Notes: generated by a model from the letters alone, not told the origin. Counted from the stretch's first letter, positions 1 through 9,598 are shown. The stretch is 64,000 nucleotides of DNA from Aureibacter tunicatorum (GCF_036492635.1 NZ_AP025305.1:682001-746000); one strand, 5' to 3'. Numbers and translations: made by a program.

Positions 1-142
1 TTCTTTGATCTATTAGAAGAACTCTGTAATTGTCAGTGAGCTGCTTTGCGAAGGTTACCCAATTATCTGAAAATCCAAAAAGGCCATGGATAATGATCAA
101 TGGTTGGCCTTCGCTGCTTATTTCTCTAAAGAATAATTTCAT
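1..142 (-). CDS. Alpha/beta hydrolase, N-terminal part only (runs off the window)
   Basis: Only the first 47 codons are inside the window, reading leftwards from an ATG at 142. They encode a beta-strand followed by the oxyanion-hole motif HGLFG and then DNW, as in the YbfF-like alpha/beta-hydrolase esterases. The catalytic serine, acid and histidine lie outside the window, so activity cannot be judged. It starts 3 bases after the pdxJ stop codon, so the two are almost certainly co-transcribed. The hydrolase at 2554 opens with the same HGLFG motif and may be a paralogue. Confidence 0.75.
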   Translation of the reverse strand, partial: MKLFFREISSEGQPLIIIHGLFGFSDNWVTFAKQLTDNYRVLLIDQR

Positions 143-145
143 TTA

Positions 146-868
146 TTAATCTTCCTCTCTTAGCTGTTGCAGATATAAATTTATTGTATTGTCAAGTCCA
201 AGATAAATGGCATCGGAAATAAGGGCATGTCCAATGGAAACTTCATCAAGTTGAGGTAAAGATTGCTTTAAGAATCTAAGGTTTTCTAAATCCAAGTCAT
301 GACCAGCGTTTATGCCAAGACCTAATTCTTTTGCTTTATTTGCAGCGAAGATATATGGCTTGACCGCAGCATCTTTATCTTCGGAGTAATTTTTGGCATA
401 TGGCTCGGTATAAAGTTCGATCCTGTCAGCTCCTATTTTATATGCGCCTTCCACCATAATTGGGTCAGGGTCTACGAAAATTGAAACTCTTGTGCCAAAT
501 GATTTTAGTTTTTCAACTATTTCTTTTAAATAAGTTTCATGCTTTACAGTATCCCATCCCGCATTTGATGTAATGGCATCCGGTGCGTCAGGCACTAGCG
601 TAGCTTGAGCCGGTTTGACATCTTTTACAATATCCATGAAGCGTTGGTCAGGGTAGCCTTCTATGTTGAATTCTGTAGTGACAACTTCAGTGAGGTCATA
701 AACATCTTGCTTTGTGATATGCCTTTCGTCGGGCCTTGGATGAACAGTGATTCCTTGAGCTCCAAATCTTTCCGAATCAATGGCTGCTTTTACCACGCTG
801 GGCTTGCCTTCTCCCCTTGAATTTCTCAAAGTGGCGATTTTGTTGATATTTACGCTTAATTTCGTCAT
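146..868 (-). CDS. pdxJ: Pyridoxine 5'-phosphate synthase PdxJ
   Basis: Cytoplasmic enzyme that condenses 1-deoxyxylulose 5-phosphate with 3-amino-2-oxopropyl phosphate to form pyridoxine 5'-phosphate, the last step of the DXP-dependent vitamin B6 pathway. The 240-residue length fits the family. Seen motifs: [11 protein letters not shown] (residues 41-51), EFNIEGYP around the catalytic Glu near 70, and [11 protein letters not shown] (187-197), which carries the family histidine. The ATG start is clear. It is read divergently from the yqeY-like gene and just upstream of a hydrolase gene on the same strand. Nothing is missing from the active site as far as can be read. Confidence 0.97.
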   Translation of the reverse strand: MTKLSVNINKIATLRNSRGEGKPSVVKAAIDSERFGAQGITVHPRPDERHITKQDVYDLTEVVTTEFNIEGYPDQRFMDIVKDVKPAQATLVPDAPDAITSNAGWDTVKHETYLKEIVEKLKSFGTRVSIFVDPDPIMVEGAYKIGADRIELYTEPYAKNYSEDKDAAVKPYIFAANKAKELGLGINAGHDLDLENLRFLKQSLPQLDEVSIGHALISDAIYLGLDNTINLYLQQLREED

Positions 869-937
869 TTACACTTTGGTTTTTATAAATTTGTATGCAA
901 ATTAAAGCATATTGTCCAATAAAAAAAGATACGGAAA

Positions 938-1390
938 ATGAGCCTAAAAGATAAGGTTAATGCTGAGATCAAAACAGCAATGAAAAATAAACAAAAAGAG
1001 GAACTTAGAGCTTTAAGGGCTATAAAATCTATGATCATGCTTGCTGAAACAGAAGGCGGTGCGGCTGAGGCGCTTACAGAAGAGCAGGAGCTCAAGCTTT
1101 TGACTAAAGCGGCTAAGCAGAGAAAAGATTCAATTGATGTGTTTGAGAAGGAAGGAAGGGATGATCTTGCTGAAAAGGAAAAAGAAGAATTGGCTGTGAT
1201 TAGCAAATTTTTGCCACAACCGCTTACAGAAGACGAGTTGAGAGAAGGAATAAACGAGATTATTTCTGAAGTTGGAGCAGAAGGACCTAAGGATATGGGT
1301 AAGGTAATGGGAGTTGCTACTAAGAAGTTTGCAGGAAGAGCTGATGGTAAGCAGGTTTCATCGATAGTTAAAGAATTGTTGGCGAAATAA
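938..1390 (+). CDS. GatB/YqeY-domain protein
   Basis: A 150-residue, mostly helical, highly charged protein of the YqeY family, related to the tail domain of the GatB subunit of tRNA-dependent amidotransferase. It opens SLKDKVNAEIKTAMKNK, contains ELRALRAIKSMI and LPQPLTEDEL, and ends with GKVMGVATKKFAGRADGK, the family's C-terminal hallmark. Its role is not firmly known; binding tRNA or assisting aminoacyl-tRNA amidation is inferred from the GatB relationship. It leads a plus-strand run with a cvpA-like gene 8 bases downstream and the amidotransferase gene after that. Confidence 0.93.
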   Translation: MSLKDKVNAEIKTAMKNKQKEELRALRAIKSMIMLAETEGGAAEALTEEQELKLLTKAAKQRKDSIDVFEKEGRDDLAEKEKEELAVISKFLPQPLTEDELREGINEIISEVGAEGPKDMGKVMGVATKKFAGRADGKQVSSIVKELLAK

Positions 1391-1398
1391 GCGAGCAA

Positions 1399-1938
1399 TT
1401 GGAGATTATTGACTTGATTTTGCTGGGCATAATATTGTTTGGCGCTTTTAGAGGATTTAAAAAAGGTCTTTTGATCGAGGCCTTTTCTTTGGCAGTTGTG
1501 ATTATTGGTTTTTGGGGAGCGTATAGGTTCTCAGGAGCTTTTGGCAAATATATTGAGCAGTATGTGAACCTGCCTGATGAAAGGTACGTTTCTTATGCGC
1601 TTTTTTTTGTCGTTTTGATTGGCATTATTTGGGTAGGTATTTTGGCAGCAAAAGCCTTGAAGGCTTCGCTTTCAGTGAGCTTGATAGGCAGTGCAGATAG
1701 ATTTATGGGAGCTGTGTTAGGTTTCCTTAAGTGGCTGTTGGGCTTAAGCTTGTTTATTTGGGTGCTTAACTTTATAGATATTAAGTTGCCCAAAGAGATC
1801 GTGGGGAAGTCTCTGTTGTATGGGCCCATTCAAAAAATTGTGCCTTCATTGTTTGAGAAGAGCACGGACTTGTTGCCAAAGTCCGAAAAAGTTATTGAGG
1901 AGTTGAAAGAACGAATGAAAAATATAGAGGGAAGGTGA
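1399..1938 (+). CDS. CvpA family membrane protein
   Basis: A 179-residue protein with four predicted membrane segments (about residues 3-20, 28-46, 62-84 and 100-122) and a charged tail. The opening IDLILLGIILFGAFRGFKKG is typical of the CvpA/colicin-V-production family. The start is TTG at 1399; no ATG is available in frame near the N-terminus, and the first membrane segment begins immediately after this codon. The gene ends inside the next start codon (4-base overlap), implying translational coupling. Family members have been linked to envelope stress and purine regulation, but the molecular role here is unknown. Confidence 0.88.
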   Translation: MEIIDLILLGIILFGAFRGFKKGLLIEAFSLAVVIIGFWGAYRFSGAFGKYIEQYVNLPDERYVSYALFFVVLIGIIWVGILAAKALKASLSVSLIGSADRFMGAVLGFLKWLLGLSLFIWVLNFIDIKLPKEIVGKSLLYGPIQKIVPSLFEKSTDLLPKSEKVIEELKERMKNIEGR

Positions 1939-2504
1939 TTCTGTTGGTTGATAATTTTGATTCATTCACTTACAACCTTGTCGATTATTTCGCTAGATTA
2001 GGCGAAAAATGCTTGGTGAGAAGGAATGACGTTTCTTTGGAAGAACTAGATAAGTTGGACTTTGATAAAATAGTGTTGTCGCCAGGGCCGGGGAAACCCG
2101 AAGACGCCGGCAATCTTATGAAAGTGATCGATGCTTATCATTTAAAGTACCCAATGTTGGGAATTTGCTTAGGGCATCAAGCTTTGGCATCTTATTTTGG
2201 TGGAAATATTAAAAAAGCATTACGCCCAATGCATGGCAAAGTGTCTAATGTGAAAAATTTTCAAATTGGAGTGTTTAAAGGTTTGCCTGAGCAGTTTGAT
2301 GTTGTGAGATATCATTCGTTAGTCGTTGATAATCTGCCTGATATGTTGGAAAAGACAGCGTTGGTAGATACTGGGGAAATTATGGGGTTGAGGCATGTTG
2401 AATTGCCATTGGAAGGAGTTCAGTTTCATCCTGAAGCAATTTTAACTGAAAACGGTCTCAAAATATTACATAATTGGATACAGTATAATAACAGCGATCA
2501 TTGA
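1935..2504 (+). CDS. pabA: Glutamine amidotransferase of anthranilate/aminodeoxychorismate synthase
   Basis: Class I glutamine amidotransferase subunit that supplies ammonia to chorismate for p-aminobenzoate (folate) or anthranilate (tryptophan) synthesis. Visible: NFDSFTYNLVDYF at the N-terminus, SPGPGKPEDAG (49-59), the nucleophile in GICLGHQALA (Cys78) and the partner His165/Glu167 in FHPEAIL. The start is GTG at 1935, overlapping the cvpA-like stop. No chorismate-binding partner (pabB/trpE) and no other trp genes are adjacent, so pabA is preferred over trpG, but sequence alone does not separate these two. Confidence 0.9.
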   Translation: MILLVDNFDSFTYNLVDYFARLGEKCLVRRNDVSLEELDKLDFDKIVLSPGPGKPEDAGNLMKVIDAYHLKYPMLGICLGHQALASYFGGNIKKALRPMHGKVSNVKNFQIGVFKGLPEQFDVVRYHSLVVDNLPDMLEKTALVDTGEIMGLRHVELPLEGVQFHPEAILTENGLKILHNWIQYNNSDH

Positions 2505-2553
2505 TAGTTTTTCCAAAAAATCATTATTTTGCACGCTTAATGTTAGATGAACT

Positions 2554-3312
2554 ATGGAAATTGAAGTTAAAACAGCAGGGAAATATAAATATATTGAGGA
2601 AGGTGAAGGCGAGGTACTAGTGCTTTTGCATGGGCTGTTCGGAGCATTGAGCAACTGGGAAAGCGTTCTTGAAAGGTTTTCCAAAAAATATAAAGTGATT
2701 ATTCCATTTATGCCGATTTATGATATGCCTATGCGTAAAGCCGGCTTGAAGGAATTGGTTAAGTTCGTTGAGAATTTTGTTGAGGAAAAAGGCTTGGGGC
2801 AATTTACTTTGATAGGAAACTCTTTGGGCGGTCATGTGGCGTTAATGTACACGTTGAAGCATCCTGATAAAGTCAAGGCAATGGCATTGACGGGAAGCTC
2901 TGGTTTGTTTGAAAATAGCATGGGAGGATCTTATCCTAAGCGCGGTAGTTATGAGTATATCAAGGAGAGAGTTGAGTATACATTTTATGATCCTAAGACT
3001 GCGACAAAAGAGTACGTTGACGAAGTGTTCAAAATCACTAAGAGCATTCCTAAGTGTATGAATATTGTCGCGATAGCAAAGTCGGCTCAGAGAAATAATC
3101 TGGCTGGAGATTTGCCAAACATAAAGATACCAACGTTGTTAATATGGGGATTGAATGACACAATTACCCCGCCAGCGGTAGCTTACGAATTTGATCGATT
3201 GTTGCCGAATAGCACTTTGAGGTTTATTGACAAATGTTGTCATGCGCCAATGATGGAGCAACCCGAAGCCTTTAATGATTATTTGGATGAATTTTTAACC
3301 AATACAATATAA
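2554..3312 (+). CDS. Alpha/beta hydrolase
   Basis: A 252-residue cytoplasmic alpha/beta-hydrolase. Visible are the oxyanion-hole motif HGLFG (26-30), the nucleophile elbow GNSLGG (Ser90), an acid in LLIWGLNDTITPP and the catalytic histidine in CCHAPMMEQPE, so the triad is complete. Substrate is not predictable; esterase/lipase or C-C hydrolase activity is likely. It begins 49 bases after the amidotransferase gene and ends 4 bases before the CBS-domain gene. A hydrolase-CBS-nadK-porG-uppS-bamA order is, as I recall, conserved in this phylum. Confidence 0.9.
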   Translation: MEIEVKTAGKYKYIEEGEGEVLVLLHGLFGALSNWESVLERFSKKYKVIIPFMPIYDMPMRKAGLKELVKFVENFVEEKGLGQFTLIGNSLGGHVALMYTLKHPDKVKAMALTGSSGLFENSMGGSYPKRGSYEYIKERVEYTFYDPKTATKEYVDEVFKITKSIPKCMNIVAIAKSAQRNNLAGDLPNIKIPTLLIWGLNDTITPPAVAYEFDRLLPNSTLRFIDKCCHAPMMEQPEAFNDYLDEFLTNTI

Positions 3313-3316
3313 GCTC

Positions 3317-3982
3317 ATGATAGCAGAAGAACTGATCAACTACTCGATTCCGCCTTTAAAACCTAACGACCATACCCAAAGTGCGATTTTATGGATGGAA
3401 GAAATGAGGGTTAATCAGTTGCCGGTTATCGATGGGCGAAATTTCGTGGGGTTTCTTTCCGAGGATACTATTTTGGAAAGCAATGTCATTAGTGACGAAA
3501 TACATCATTACCGCTTGAGCGGAGAGGGCTGCAGAGTAAAAGGCGATCAACACGTTTATGAGGTTATTCGAAAAACTACGGAGTTTGATTTGCCTTTAGT
3601 TGCTGTGCTGGATGATGAAGAGCAATATCAAGGGGTAGTCACCTTGGAGGATGCTGTAAGGAGCTTGACAGGGTCTTCAGCATTCAAAGCGACAGGAGGG
3701 GTGATTATATTGTCCTTGAAGAAAATTGATTACTCTCTCGCTGAAATCAGTAGATTGGTGGAGTCAAATGAGGCTAAAATATTGAGCTTGTATACTAAAG
3801 ACGACGATATTGATCCTCACATGATGACAGTTACCATGAAATTGAACATATCGGATTTAAGGCATGTGATTGCTACTTTGGAAAGATTTGAGTACCAAAT
3901 TATTGCTAAATTCGATGAACGAAAGCATGTAAGTGCTGATAAGGAAAGGCTAGGTTTATTTTTAAAATACTTGGATATTTAG
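3317..3982 (+). CDS. CBS-domain protein
   Basis: A 221-residue protein with two CBS motifs (about residues 1-60 and 65-125; seen as QLPVIDGRNFVGFLSEDTI and LVAVLDDEEQYQGVVTLEDA) forming a Bateman-type adenine-nucleotide-binding module. A roughly 90-residue C-terminal part (IILSLKKIDYSLAEISRLVE onwards) resembles an ACT-like regulatory fold. It has no attached enzyme or transporter domain, so a nucleotide-sensing role is inferred only. It follows the hydrolase by 4 bases and precedes nadK after a 299-base gap. Confidence 0.88.
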   Translation: MIAEELINYSIPPLKPNDHTQSAILWMEEMRVNQLPVIDGRNFVGFLSEDTILESNVISDEIHHYRLSGEGCRVKGDQHVYEVIRKTTEFDLPLVAVLDDEEQYQGVVTLEDAVRSLTGSSAFKATGGVIILSLKKIDYSLAEISRLVESNEAKILSLYTKDDDIDPHMMTVTMKLNISDLRHVIATLERFEYQIIAKFDERKHVSADKERLGLFLKYLDI

Positions 3983-4281
3983 TTAAAGAATGCGAGTTCT
4001 TTTAAATTCTAATACAGTAAAATAATATTTTTCAAAATTTTATATTTTATTGTGATTCAACTGCGAAATTTTGCATTGTTTATTTTTTTATATAAAATCA
4101 TATTCTCTACTTTACACTCAATGAGCCTTGGTATTTGGTTGGAGGTCTTGTAGTGTGCATTCCCGTAATAATAATTAAAATCTGAAATGTAATCTTGTCA
4201 TGCCTTAGATGACAATAATTTTCAATCCAATCAAATGATTAGGAATAATCAAGTTTTTTAAATTTAAAATGTTTTCAAGTG
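3983..4281. other. 299-base intergenic region before nadK
   Basis: A very AT-rich gap with no credible reading frame. A weak hairpin (aaagaa/ttcttt, about 3986-4002) just after the CBS gene lies before a short T/A-rich run and may end that transcript. I find no convincing TTG/TAnnTTTG promoter pair, although nadK presumably has its own promoter here. The upstream GTG codon at 4279 in the nadK frame is unlikely to be used because an ATG follows at once. Confidence 0.5.
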
Positions 4282-5169
4282 ATGAGGATAGCATTGCATG
4301 GGCGAGAGTTCAAAGAGTCTACTTTGCCTCTAGTTGCAAAATTGATTCAATTTTTGAAATCAGGAAATTTCGAGTTGCTGGCAACACGCAACTTGTTTGA
4401 AAAAATCAAGCCTTTAGTAGGGGAGTCTATATTTTCTCAAGTATTCGGATTGGCAAGCAAACCCCAAGGAATAGATTTATTTCTTAGCTTGGGAGGTGAT
4501 GGTACTTTATTGGATACAATTACTTATGTAGGCAATGATGAAACACCTATATTAGGAGTAAATGCGGGAAGATTGGGATTCTTAGCGAATTCAACATTTA
4601 GTAATTTTCAAGAGAATTTTACAAGTGTTTTGAACGAACAAGGTGCTTTCCCGACTGAAAAAAGAGCTTTGATAAGATATGAGTCGGATCAAAAAATCGA
4701 TGTTTTTGAAGGCTTGAATTTTGGGATGAATGAATTTGCAGTTTTTAAGACTGACACATCTTCAATGATTACTGTTCACGCTTACTTAAACGGAGAGTAT
4801 TTGAATGCTTACTGGGCAGATGGGCTTATAATTTCCACACCCACAGGTTCTACAGGGTATTCTTTGAGTTGTGGGGGGCCGGTGTTGATGCCTCATTCTA
4901 AGAGTTTTGTCTTGACTCCTGTGAGTCCTCATAATTTAAATGTTCGCCCTTTATTAGTTCCTGATGATAGTGTTATAGATCTTACTGTCGAATCAAGATC
5001 ATCGCATTTTTTGGTTTCTTTAGATTCTAGATCCAGAGTGGTTTCAAAAGAAGCGAAGATAACCATTCGTAAAGAGCGTTTTTCCGCAAATCTAGTAAAA
5101 GTTGAAAATTATAGTTTCATCGATACATTAAGGCATAAGCTTCATTGGGGGCTTGATGCTAGGAATTAA
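4282..5169 (+). CDS. nadK: NAD kinase
   Basis: Cytoplasmic ATP-NAD kinase that phosphorylates NAD to NADP. Visible: the GGDGT nucleotide-binding motif (71-75), GVNAGRLGFLAN, MNEFAVFKTD and TPTGSTGYSLSCGGP, all in the order of the family; the 295-residue length is normal. I chose ATG at 4282 rather than the GTG immediately before it. It stands at the head of the envelope block porG-like/uppS/bamA/ompH, an association that is conserved in Bacteroidota but has no obvious biochemical basis. Confidence 0.96.
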   Translation: MRIALHGREFKESTLPLVAKLIQFLKSGNFELLATRNLFEKIKPLVGESIFSQVFGLASKPQGIDLFLSLGGDGTLLDTITYVGNDETPILGVNAGRLGFLANSTFSNFQENFTSVLNEQGAFPTEKRALIRYESDQKIDVFEGLNFGMNEFAVFKTDTSSMITVHAYLNGEYLNAYWADGLIISTPTGSTGYSLSCGGPVLMPHSKSFVLTPVSPHNLNVRPLLVPDDSVIDLTVESRSSHFLVSLDSRSRVVSKEAKITIRKERFSANLVKVENYSFIDTLRHKLHWGLDARN

Positions 5170-5315
5170 TACAGTGTCTTGATATAGTTTAATTTTGTTA
5201 AGAATTCTTAAAAAAAAGAATAGATTTAGATAATTTTTGCGAATATGCTGAATATGTTGCATATTACTTAGTATAACAGGGTTAGATAGTGTGTAATTTT
5301 AATTAAAGGCTTAAT

Positions 5316-6080
5316 TTGAAGGATAAAATAGGAAATTATTGCGTGTCGTTTCATCAGAAAGTTTTTGTTTTGGTGGCGGCATTATCGCTTTTTATAGGGA
5401 CGCAAACTGCTTTTGCTCAATTCAAGGAAATTGGCATTGGAGCCGGAGTTTTGAATTATACTGGTGATTTGCAGAAACGATTCACTTACTCTGAAATTCG
5501 ACCTGGAGTAAACGTGTTGTATCGATTGAATTTTACAGACGCATTTAGTGTTAGGTTGAATGGAATGATTGGCGGTCTTAAAGGAGCTGATGATCCAGAA
5601 TACGATTCTTATTCGAATCGAAGAAGCGCTAAGTTTTCATTGATGGCATATGAGTTTGCTGCACTGATGGAATACAATTTTTTTGATTATAGATCTGGTG
5701 GTAGCTTCATAAGAGTGACACCTTATCTGTTTGGTGGAATCGCTCTGATGGGATATTCTGGAGAGTCAGAGTGGCAAGACTTAAATGCTGATGGAACGGG
5801 AACAGAAACAGTGATTAGAGATTATAGCAAGCCGATTATGCCAGTTATCCCTTTTGGTTTAGGATTTAAATATAATATTAATCCGAAGTTTGATATTAAT
5901 ATAGAGTTTGGAGCCAGAAAAACGTTTGATGATTTGATTGACAATGTTTCCGGCATAGAAGACAATACCTCTAAAACATATGCTGGGGGGAATGATAATA
6001 CCAATGATTGGTATTTTTTCACAGGTATTTCTTTGAGCTATACTTTTTATAGAATACCTTGTCCTCATAATTTTTATTGA
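5316..6080 (+). CDS. PorG/DUF6089 outer-membrane protein, probable type IX secretion component
   Basis: A 254-residue protein with a signal peptide (VFVLVAALSLFIGTQTAFAQ, cleaved near residue 34) and an aromatic-rich beta-barrel pattern: EIGIGAGVLNYTGDLQ, VNVLYRLNFTDAFSVRL and a final SLSYTFYR. It fits the DUF6089 family that includes PorG of Porphyromonas, an outer-membrane partner of the PorK/PorN ring of the type IX secretion system. The start is TTG at 5316; no in-frame ATG lies before the signal peptide. Its place between nadK and uppS/bamA agrees with the family's usual neighbourhood. The PorG role is inferred from family and context. Confidence 0.82.
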   Translation: MKDKIGNYCVSFHQKVFVLVAALSLFIGTQTAFAQFKEIGIGAGVLNYTGDLQKRFTYSEIRPGVNVLYRLNFTDAFSVRLNGMIGGLKGADDPEYDSYSNRRSAKFSLMAYEFAALMEYNFFDYRSGGSFIRVTPYLFGGIALMGYSGESEWQDLNADGTGTETVIRDYSKPIMPVIPFGLGFKYNINPKFDINIEFGARKTFDDLIDNVSGIEDNTSKTYAGGNDNTNDWYFFTGISLSYTFYRIPCPHNFY

Positions 6081-6160
6081 TTATTCACAAGGCTTATATT
6101 TTTCATTCTTGAAAAAATAAAGCATTTTTGTTAATTCGAAGTATACGCTTATAGTAAGTA

Positions 6161-6901
6161 ATGAATAAAAGTATAGATAAGGATAGGATACCGAAGCATA
6201 TCGCTATCATAATGGATGGCAATGGGCGATGGGCGAAAAAGCAAGGCATGATGGATCGAGTTTTTGGCCATAAGCATGCTATTAAGACAGTGAAAAATAT
6301 CACTGACGCCTGCGGTAAGCTAGGAGTTGAATATCTTACGCTTTACGCCTTTTCAACTGAAAATTGGAACAGGCCTAGAACTGAAGTTAACGCATTAATG
6401 ACGCTTTTGGTTTCCACTTTGAAGAAGGAAATTAAAGAGCTGGATAAAAATGGAGTCAAATTGAAAGTGATTGGTGAAATGAGCGAGTTGCCTAAAACTT
6501 GCCAAGTTGAATTGAATCAATCAATGGAGCTAACGAAGGACAATAAAGGTTTGCAATTGAATTTAGCATTGAGTTATAGTGGTCGTTCTGAGATCACAGT
6601 CGCGATGAAAAAAATGGTCGAGATGGCTCAAAAAGGCACATTAAATGCAGATCAGGTAAATGAAGAATTTATATCAAAGCAGTTGTATACTGCTGGCATG
6701 CCTGATCCTGATTTGATGATACGCACTAGCGGAGAAATGAGAATTAGTAATTTTTTGCTTTGGCAAATAGCTTATTCAGAAATATATATTACTGATGTGC
6801 TTTGGCCGGATTTTACTGTTGAGCATTTGTATGACGCAATAGCAGACTATCAAGGTAGAGAGAGAAGATTTGGGAAAACAAGCGAACAGCTTCAACATTA
6901 A
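6161..6901 (+). CDS. uppS: Undecaprenyl-diphosphate (cis-prenyl) synthase
   Basis: Cytoplasmic, membrane-associated cis-prenyltransferase that extends farnesyl diphosphate with isopentenyl diphosphate to make the C55 lipid carrier for peptidoglycan and surface polysaccharides. Visible: AIIMDGNGRWAKK (catalytic Asp19), LTLYAFSTENWNRP, NLALSYSGRSEI and PDLMIRTSGEMRISNFLLWQ, in normal order and length (246 residues). The stop lies 9 bases before the bamA start, so the two are likely co-transcribed. The idi gene at 14364 supplies precursor for the same pathway. Confidence 0.97.
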   Translation: MNKSIDKDRIPKHIAIIMDGNGRWAKKQGMMDRVFGHKHAIKTVKNITDACGKLGVEYLTLYAFSTENWNRPRTEVNALMTLLVSTLKKEIKELDKNGVKLKVIGEMSELPKTCQVELNQSMELTKDNKGLQLNLALSYSGRSEITVAMKKMVEMAQKGTLNADQVNEEFISKQLYTAGMPDPDLMIRTSGEMRISNFLLWQIAYSEIYITDVLWPDFTVEHLYDAIADYQGRERRFGKTSEQLQH

Positions 6902-6910
6902 CATCACCTC

Positions 6911-9598
6911 ATGAGAAATTTAATTATCTGTTTCATTTTTATAATTTTTAGTTTGGATTCTATTGCTCAAGTTGGATACCGAAACAGGCTTGGCGTAGGC
7001 AGTGGCAATACTCAAACAGATCAAAATAAGATTGATTATTCGAATCCAAAAGAGTATGAGATCGCTGATATCGAAGTTAAGGGCTTAGAGACTCTGAACA
7101 AGTCGGCCTTAATATCGCTTTCGGGTTTGAAAGTCGGCGATAGAATTAAGCTCCCAGGAGAAAAAATATCTTCTGCAATCAAGAAGTTATGGAAGCATGG
7201 TATTATTGGTAATGTTTCGATAAATGTTGATAAAGTTGAAGACGGCAAGGTTTGGTTGGTTATCGAATTAACAGAGAGGCCTAGATTGACGAGAATTAAT
7301 ATCACAGGTGTTTCCAAGTCTCAACAAAAGGAGTTGAAGGAAGATGTTAGTTTAGTGCGTGGAAGGGTCTTGACAGATGCTATCAAAAAGAATACAGAAC
7401 TTGCTGTCAAAAAGTATTTTGTCAATAAAGGATTTTTGAATACAAAAGTTGTTTTAACACAAGAGAAGGATACTCTGGTTGCTAATGGCGTTAAAGTAAA
7501 TGTCAAGGTTGACAAAGGTCATAAGGTTCATATTAATGAAATTTATTTTTCTGGCGTTGAGGATTTGGACGAGTCTACGCTTAAGCGTAAGATGAAGAAG
7601 ACCAAAGAAAAGGTTCGCGTGAGAATCTTTGAGGATATGGCAAGAGGGCTGTTGTCGATTAACTCGAAAGAGTTGAAGACTTTCTTTAGTGAAAGCTATG
7701 AAGCGGATTGGAAACAGATCAAGAAGTATATCAACGATAATGTTAAGCTGAACTTTTTCAATGCATCTAAATTTGTTGGGAAAGAGTATGAAAACGACAA
7801 GGATGCTTTGATAGCTTTTTATAACCATAAAGGATATCGTGATGCAGCAATAGTTAAGGATACTGTTTATTTGGATAAAAATGAAAATGTTATCATTGAT
7901 ATTGAAATTTATGAAGGACGCAAGTACTTCTTTAGAGATATCAAATGGGTAGGTAATTTTGTATACTCGGATGAGCAGCTGGATCGAGTTCTCGGTGTAG
8001 AAAAAGGCGATGTTTATGACTTGGAGTTGATCAATAAAAAGCTTCAGTTTAACCCGACTGACCAAGATATTAGCGGGTTGTATATGGATAATGGTTATTT
8101 GGCTTCCAGAATTGAACCTGTAGAGGTAAGAGTTGAAGGTGATTCCATTGATGTGGAAATGAGAATCTATGAAGGGAAGCAGTTTACGATAAATAACGTT
8201 GTCGTTAGAGGAAATGATAGAACCAATGATCATGTTATATACAGAGAGTTGAGAACAAGGCCTGGAGATCTTTTCAGTCGTAATCAGATTATTAGAACTC
8301 AAAGAGAATTGTCTCAGCTTGGCTATTTTGATCCTGAGCAAATTACACCGAATGTCAATCCTAATATGAATGACAATACGGTTGAAATAGAGTGGGACGT
8401 TGTTGAAAGACCTTCTGATCAGATTGAATTGTCAGGTGGTTGGGGTGGTAGTTTTGGTTTCATTGGTACCCTTGGTTTAACATTCAATAACTTCTCTTTA
8501 AGAAATATATTGAATAAAGAGGCTTGGCACCCTTTGCCTACAGGTGATGGACAGAAACTATCTGTTAGAGCTCAGGCTAATGGTGTTCAGTATCAAAGTT
8601 ATTCCATGTCTTTCCAAGAGCCTTGGTTAGGGGGTAAGAAACCTCAATCATTCTCAGTAAGTGGAACGTATTCTATTCAAAGAGGATATAATCCAACAAC
8701 AGCGAGATATGATGCTGGATCATTAATTATGAAAGGTTTTTCAGTAGGACTTGGTAAGAGAATAAAGTGGCCTGATGATTATTTTACATTAAGTCATAGC
8801 ATATCATATTATCAATATGTGCTTAATGAGTTCGTGGCCGATTATAGACTTGGTTTCAATAATGGTATATCTAACAATTTTTCTTATAACATTGCGTTGT
8901 CAAGAAATAGTATAGATCAGCCGATGTATCCAAGAGCAGGTTCCCAATTCACTATTGGCTTGACTTTGACACCGCCATATTCATTGTTTAATGACAAGGA
9001 TTATGCAAGCTTAGATCCAGAAGATAGATATAATAAAGTCGAATTTTATAAAGTGTTATTTGACTTGAAACAATATCAAAAAGTTGTAGGGAATTTAGTT
9101 TTAGAAGCTAAAGCTCACTTTGGATTTATAGGTAATTATAAAGCTACAACGCCAATCGGACCTTTTGAAAGGTTTGTAATGGGTGGTAGTGGACTTGCTG
9201 GACAAAGTTATATCATTGGTTACGATGTTATTTCATTAAGAGGTTATGAGGATGCGAGTATATTGCCTAGAGAGAGTGATCCTAAAGATCCAAGCAACTA
9301 TATAGAAGGTGGTACATCCTTTGTCAAGTTTGGAGCTGAGTTAAGATATCCTCTTTCGTTGAGTCCTACAGCAACGATTTATGTCTTAGGATTTCTTGAG
9401 GGAGGTAACAACTGGGCAAATATCAAAGAATTTAATACGTTTGATTTATATAAATCAGCAGGTTTTGGAGCTAGAATATTCATGCCGGCATTTGGTCTGA
9501 TCGGAATCGATTGGGGTTATGGATTTGATACATTGCCGGGTAGAACATCGCCTAGTGGTTCTCAATTCCACTTCACAATTGGTCAACAATTTAAATAG
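6911..9598 (+). CDS. bamA: Outer-membrane protein assembly factor BamA
   Basis: Omp85-family protein that folds beta-barrels into the outer membrane. It has a signal peptide (about residues 1-20, ending DSIAQ), a low-complexity stretch, POTRA repeats from about residue 45 to 490 (for example IADIEVKGLETLNKSALISL and FTINNVVVRGNDRTNDHVI) and a C-terminal barrel from about 500 to 895. The barrel's lid-loop motif is seen as FLRGYEDA-like ISLRGYEDAS, and the chain ends HFTIGQQFK with the expected aromatic final residues. The length of 895 is usual for the phylum. It sits between uppS and two periplasmic-chaperone genes. Confidence 0.96.
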   Translation: MRNLIICFIFIIFSLDSIAQVGYRNRLGVGSGNTQTDQNKIDYSNPKEYEIADIEVKGLETLNKSALISLSGLKVGDRIKLPGEKISSAIKKLWKHGIIGNVSINVDKVEDGKVWLVIELTERPRLTRINITGVSKSQQKELKEDVSLVRGRVLTDAIKKNTELAVKKYFVNKGFLNTKVVLTQEKDTLVANGVKVNVKVDKGHKVHINEIYFSGVEDLDESTLKRKMKKTKEKVRVRIFEDMARGLLSINSKELKTFFSESYEADWKQIKKYINDNVKLNFFNASKFVGKEYENDKDALIAFYNHKGYRDAAIVKDTVYLDKNENVIIDIEIYEGRKYFFRDIKWVGNFVYSDEQLDRVLGVEKGDVYDLELINKKLQFNPTDQDISGLYMDNGYLASRIEPVEVRVEGDSIDVEMRIYEGKQFTINNVVVRGNDRTNDHVIYRELRTRPGDLFSRNQIIRTQRELSQLGYFDPEQITPNVNPNMNDNTVEIEWDVVERPSDQIELSGGWGGSFGFIGTLGLTFNNFSLRNILNKEAWHPLPTGDGQKLSVRAQANGVQYQSYSMSFQEPWLGGKKPQSFSVSGTYSIQRGYNPTTARYDAGSLIMKGFSVGLGKRIKWPDDYFTLSHSISYYQYVLNEFVADYRLGFNNGISNNFSYNIALSRNSIDQPMYPRAGSQFTIGLTLTPPYSLFNDKDYASLDPEDRYNKVEFYKVLFDLKQYQKVVGNLVLEAKAHFGFIGNYKATTPIGPFERFVMGGSGLAGQSYIIGYDVISLRGYEDASILPRESDPKDPSNYIEGGTSFVKFGAELRYPLSLSPTATIYVLGFLEGGNNWANIKEFNTFDLYKSAGFGARIFMPAFGLIGIDWGYGFDTLPGRTSPSGSQFHFTIGQQFK

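Noticed and set aside
883-1398. 171-codon minus-strand frame over the yqeY-like gene
   Set aside because: Pure antisense shadow; low-complexity Ser/Leu composition.
7454-8341. 295-codon open frame on the minus strand within bamA
   Set aside because: It is antisense to the POTRA region of a clear bamA gene and has no recognisable domain; a shadow frame.
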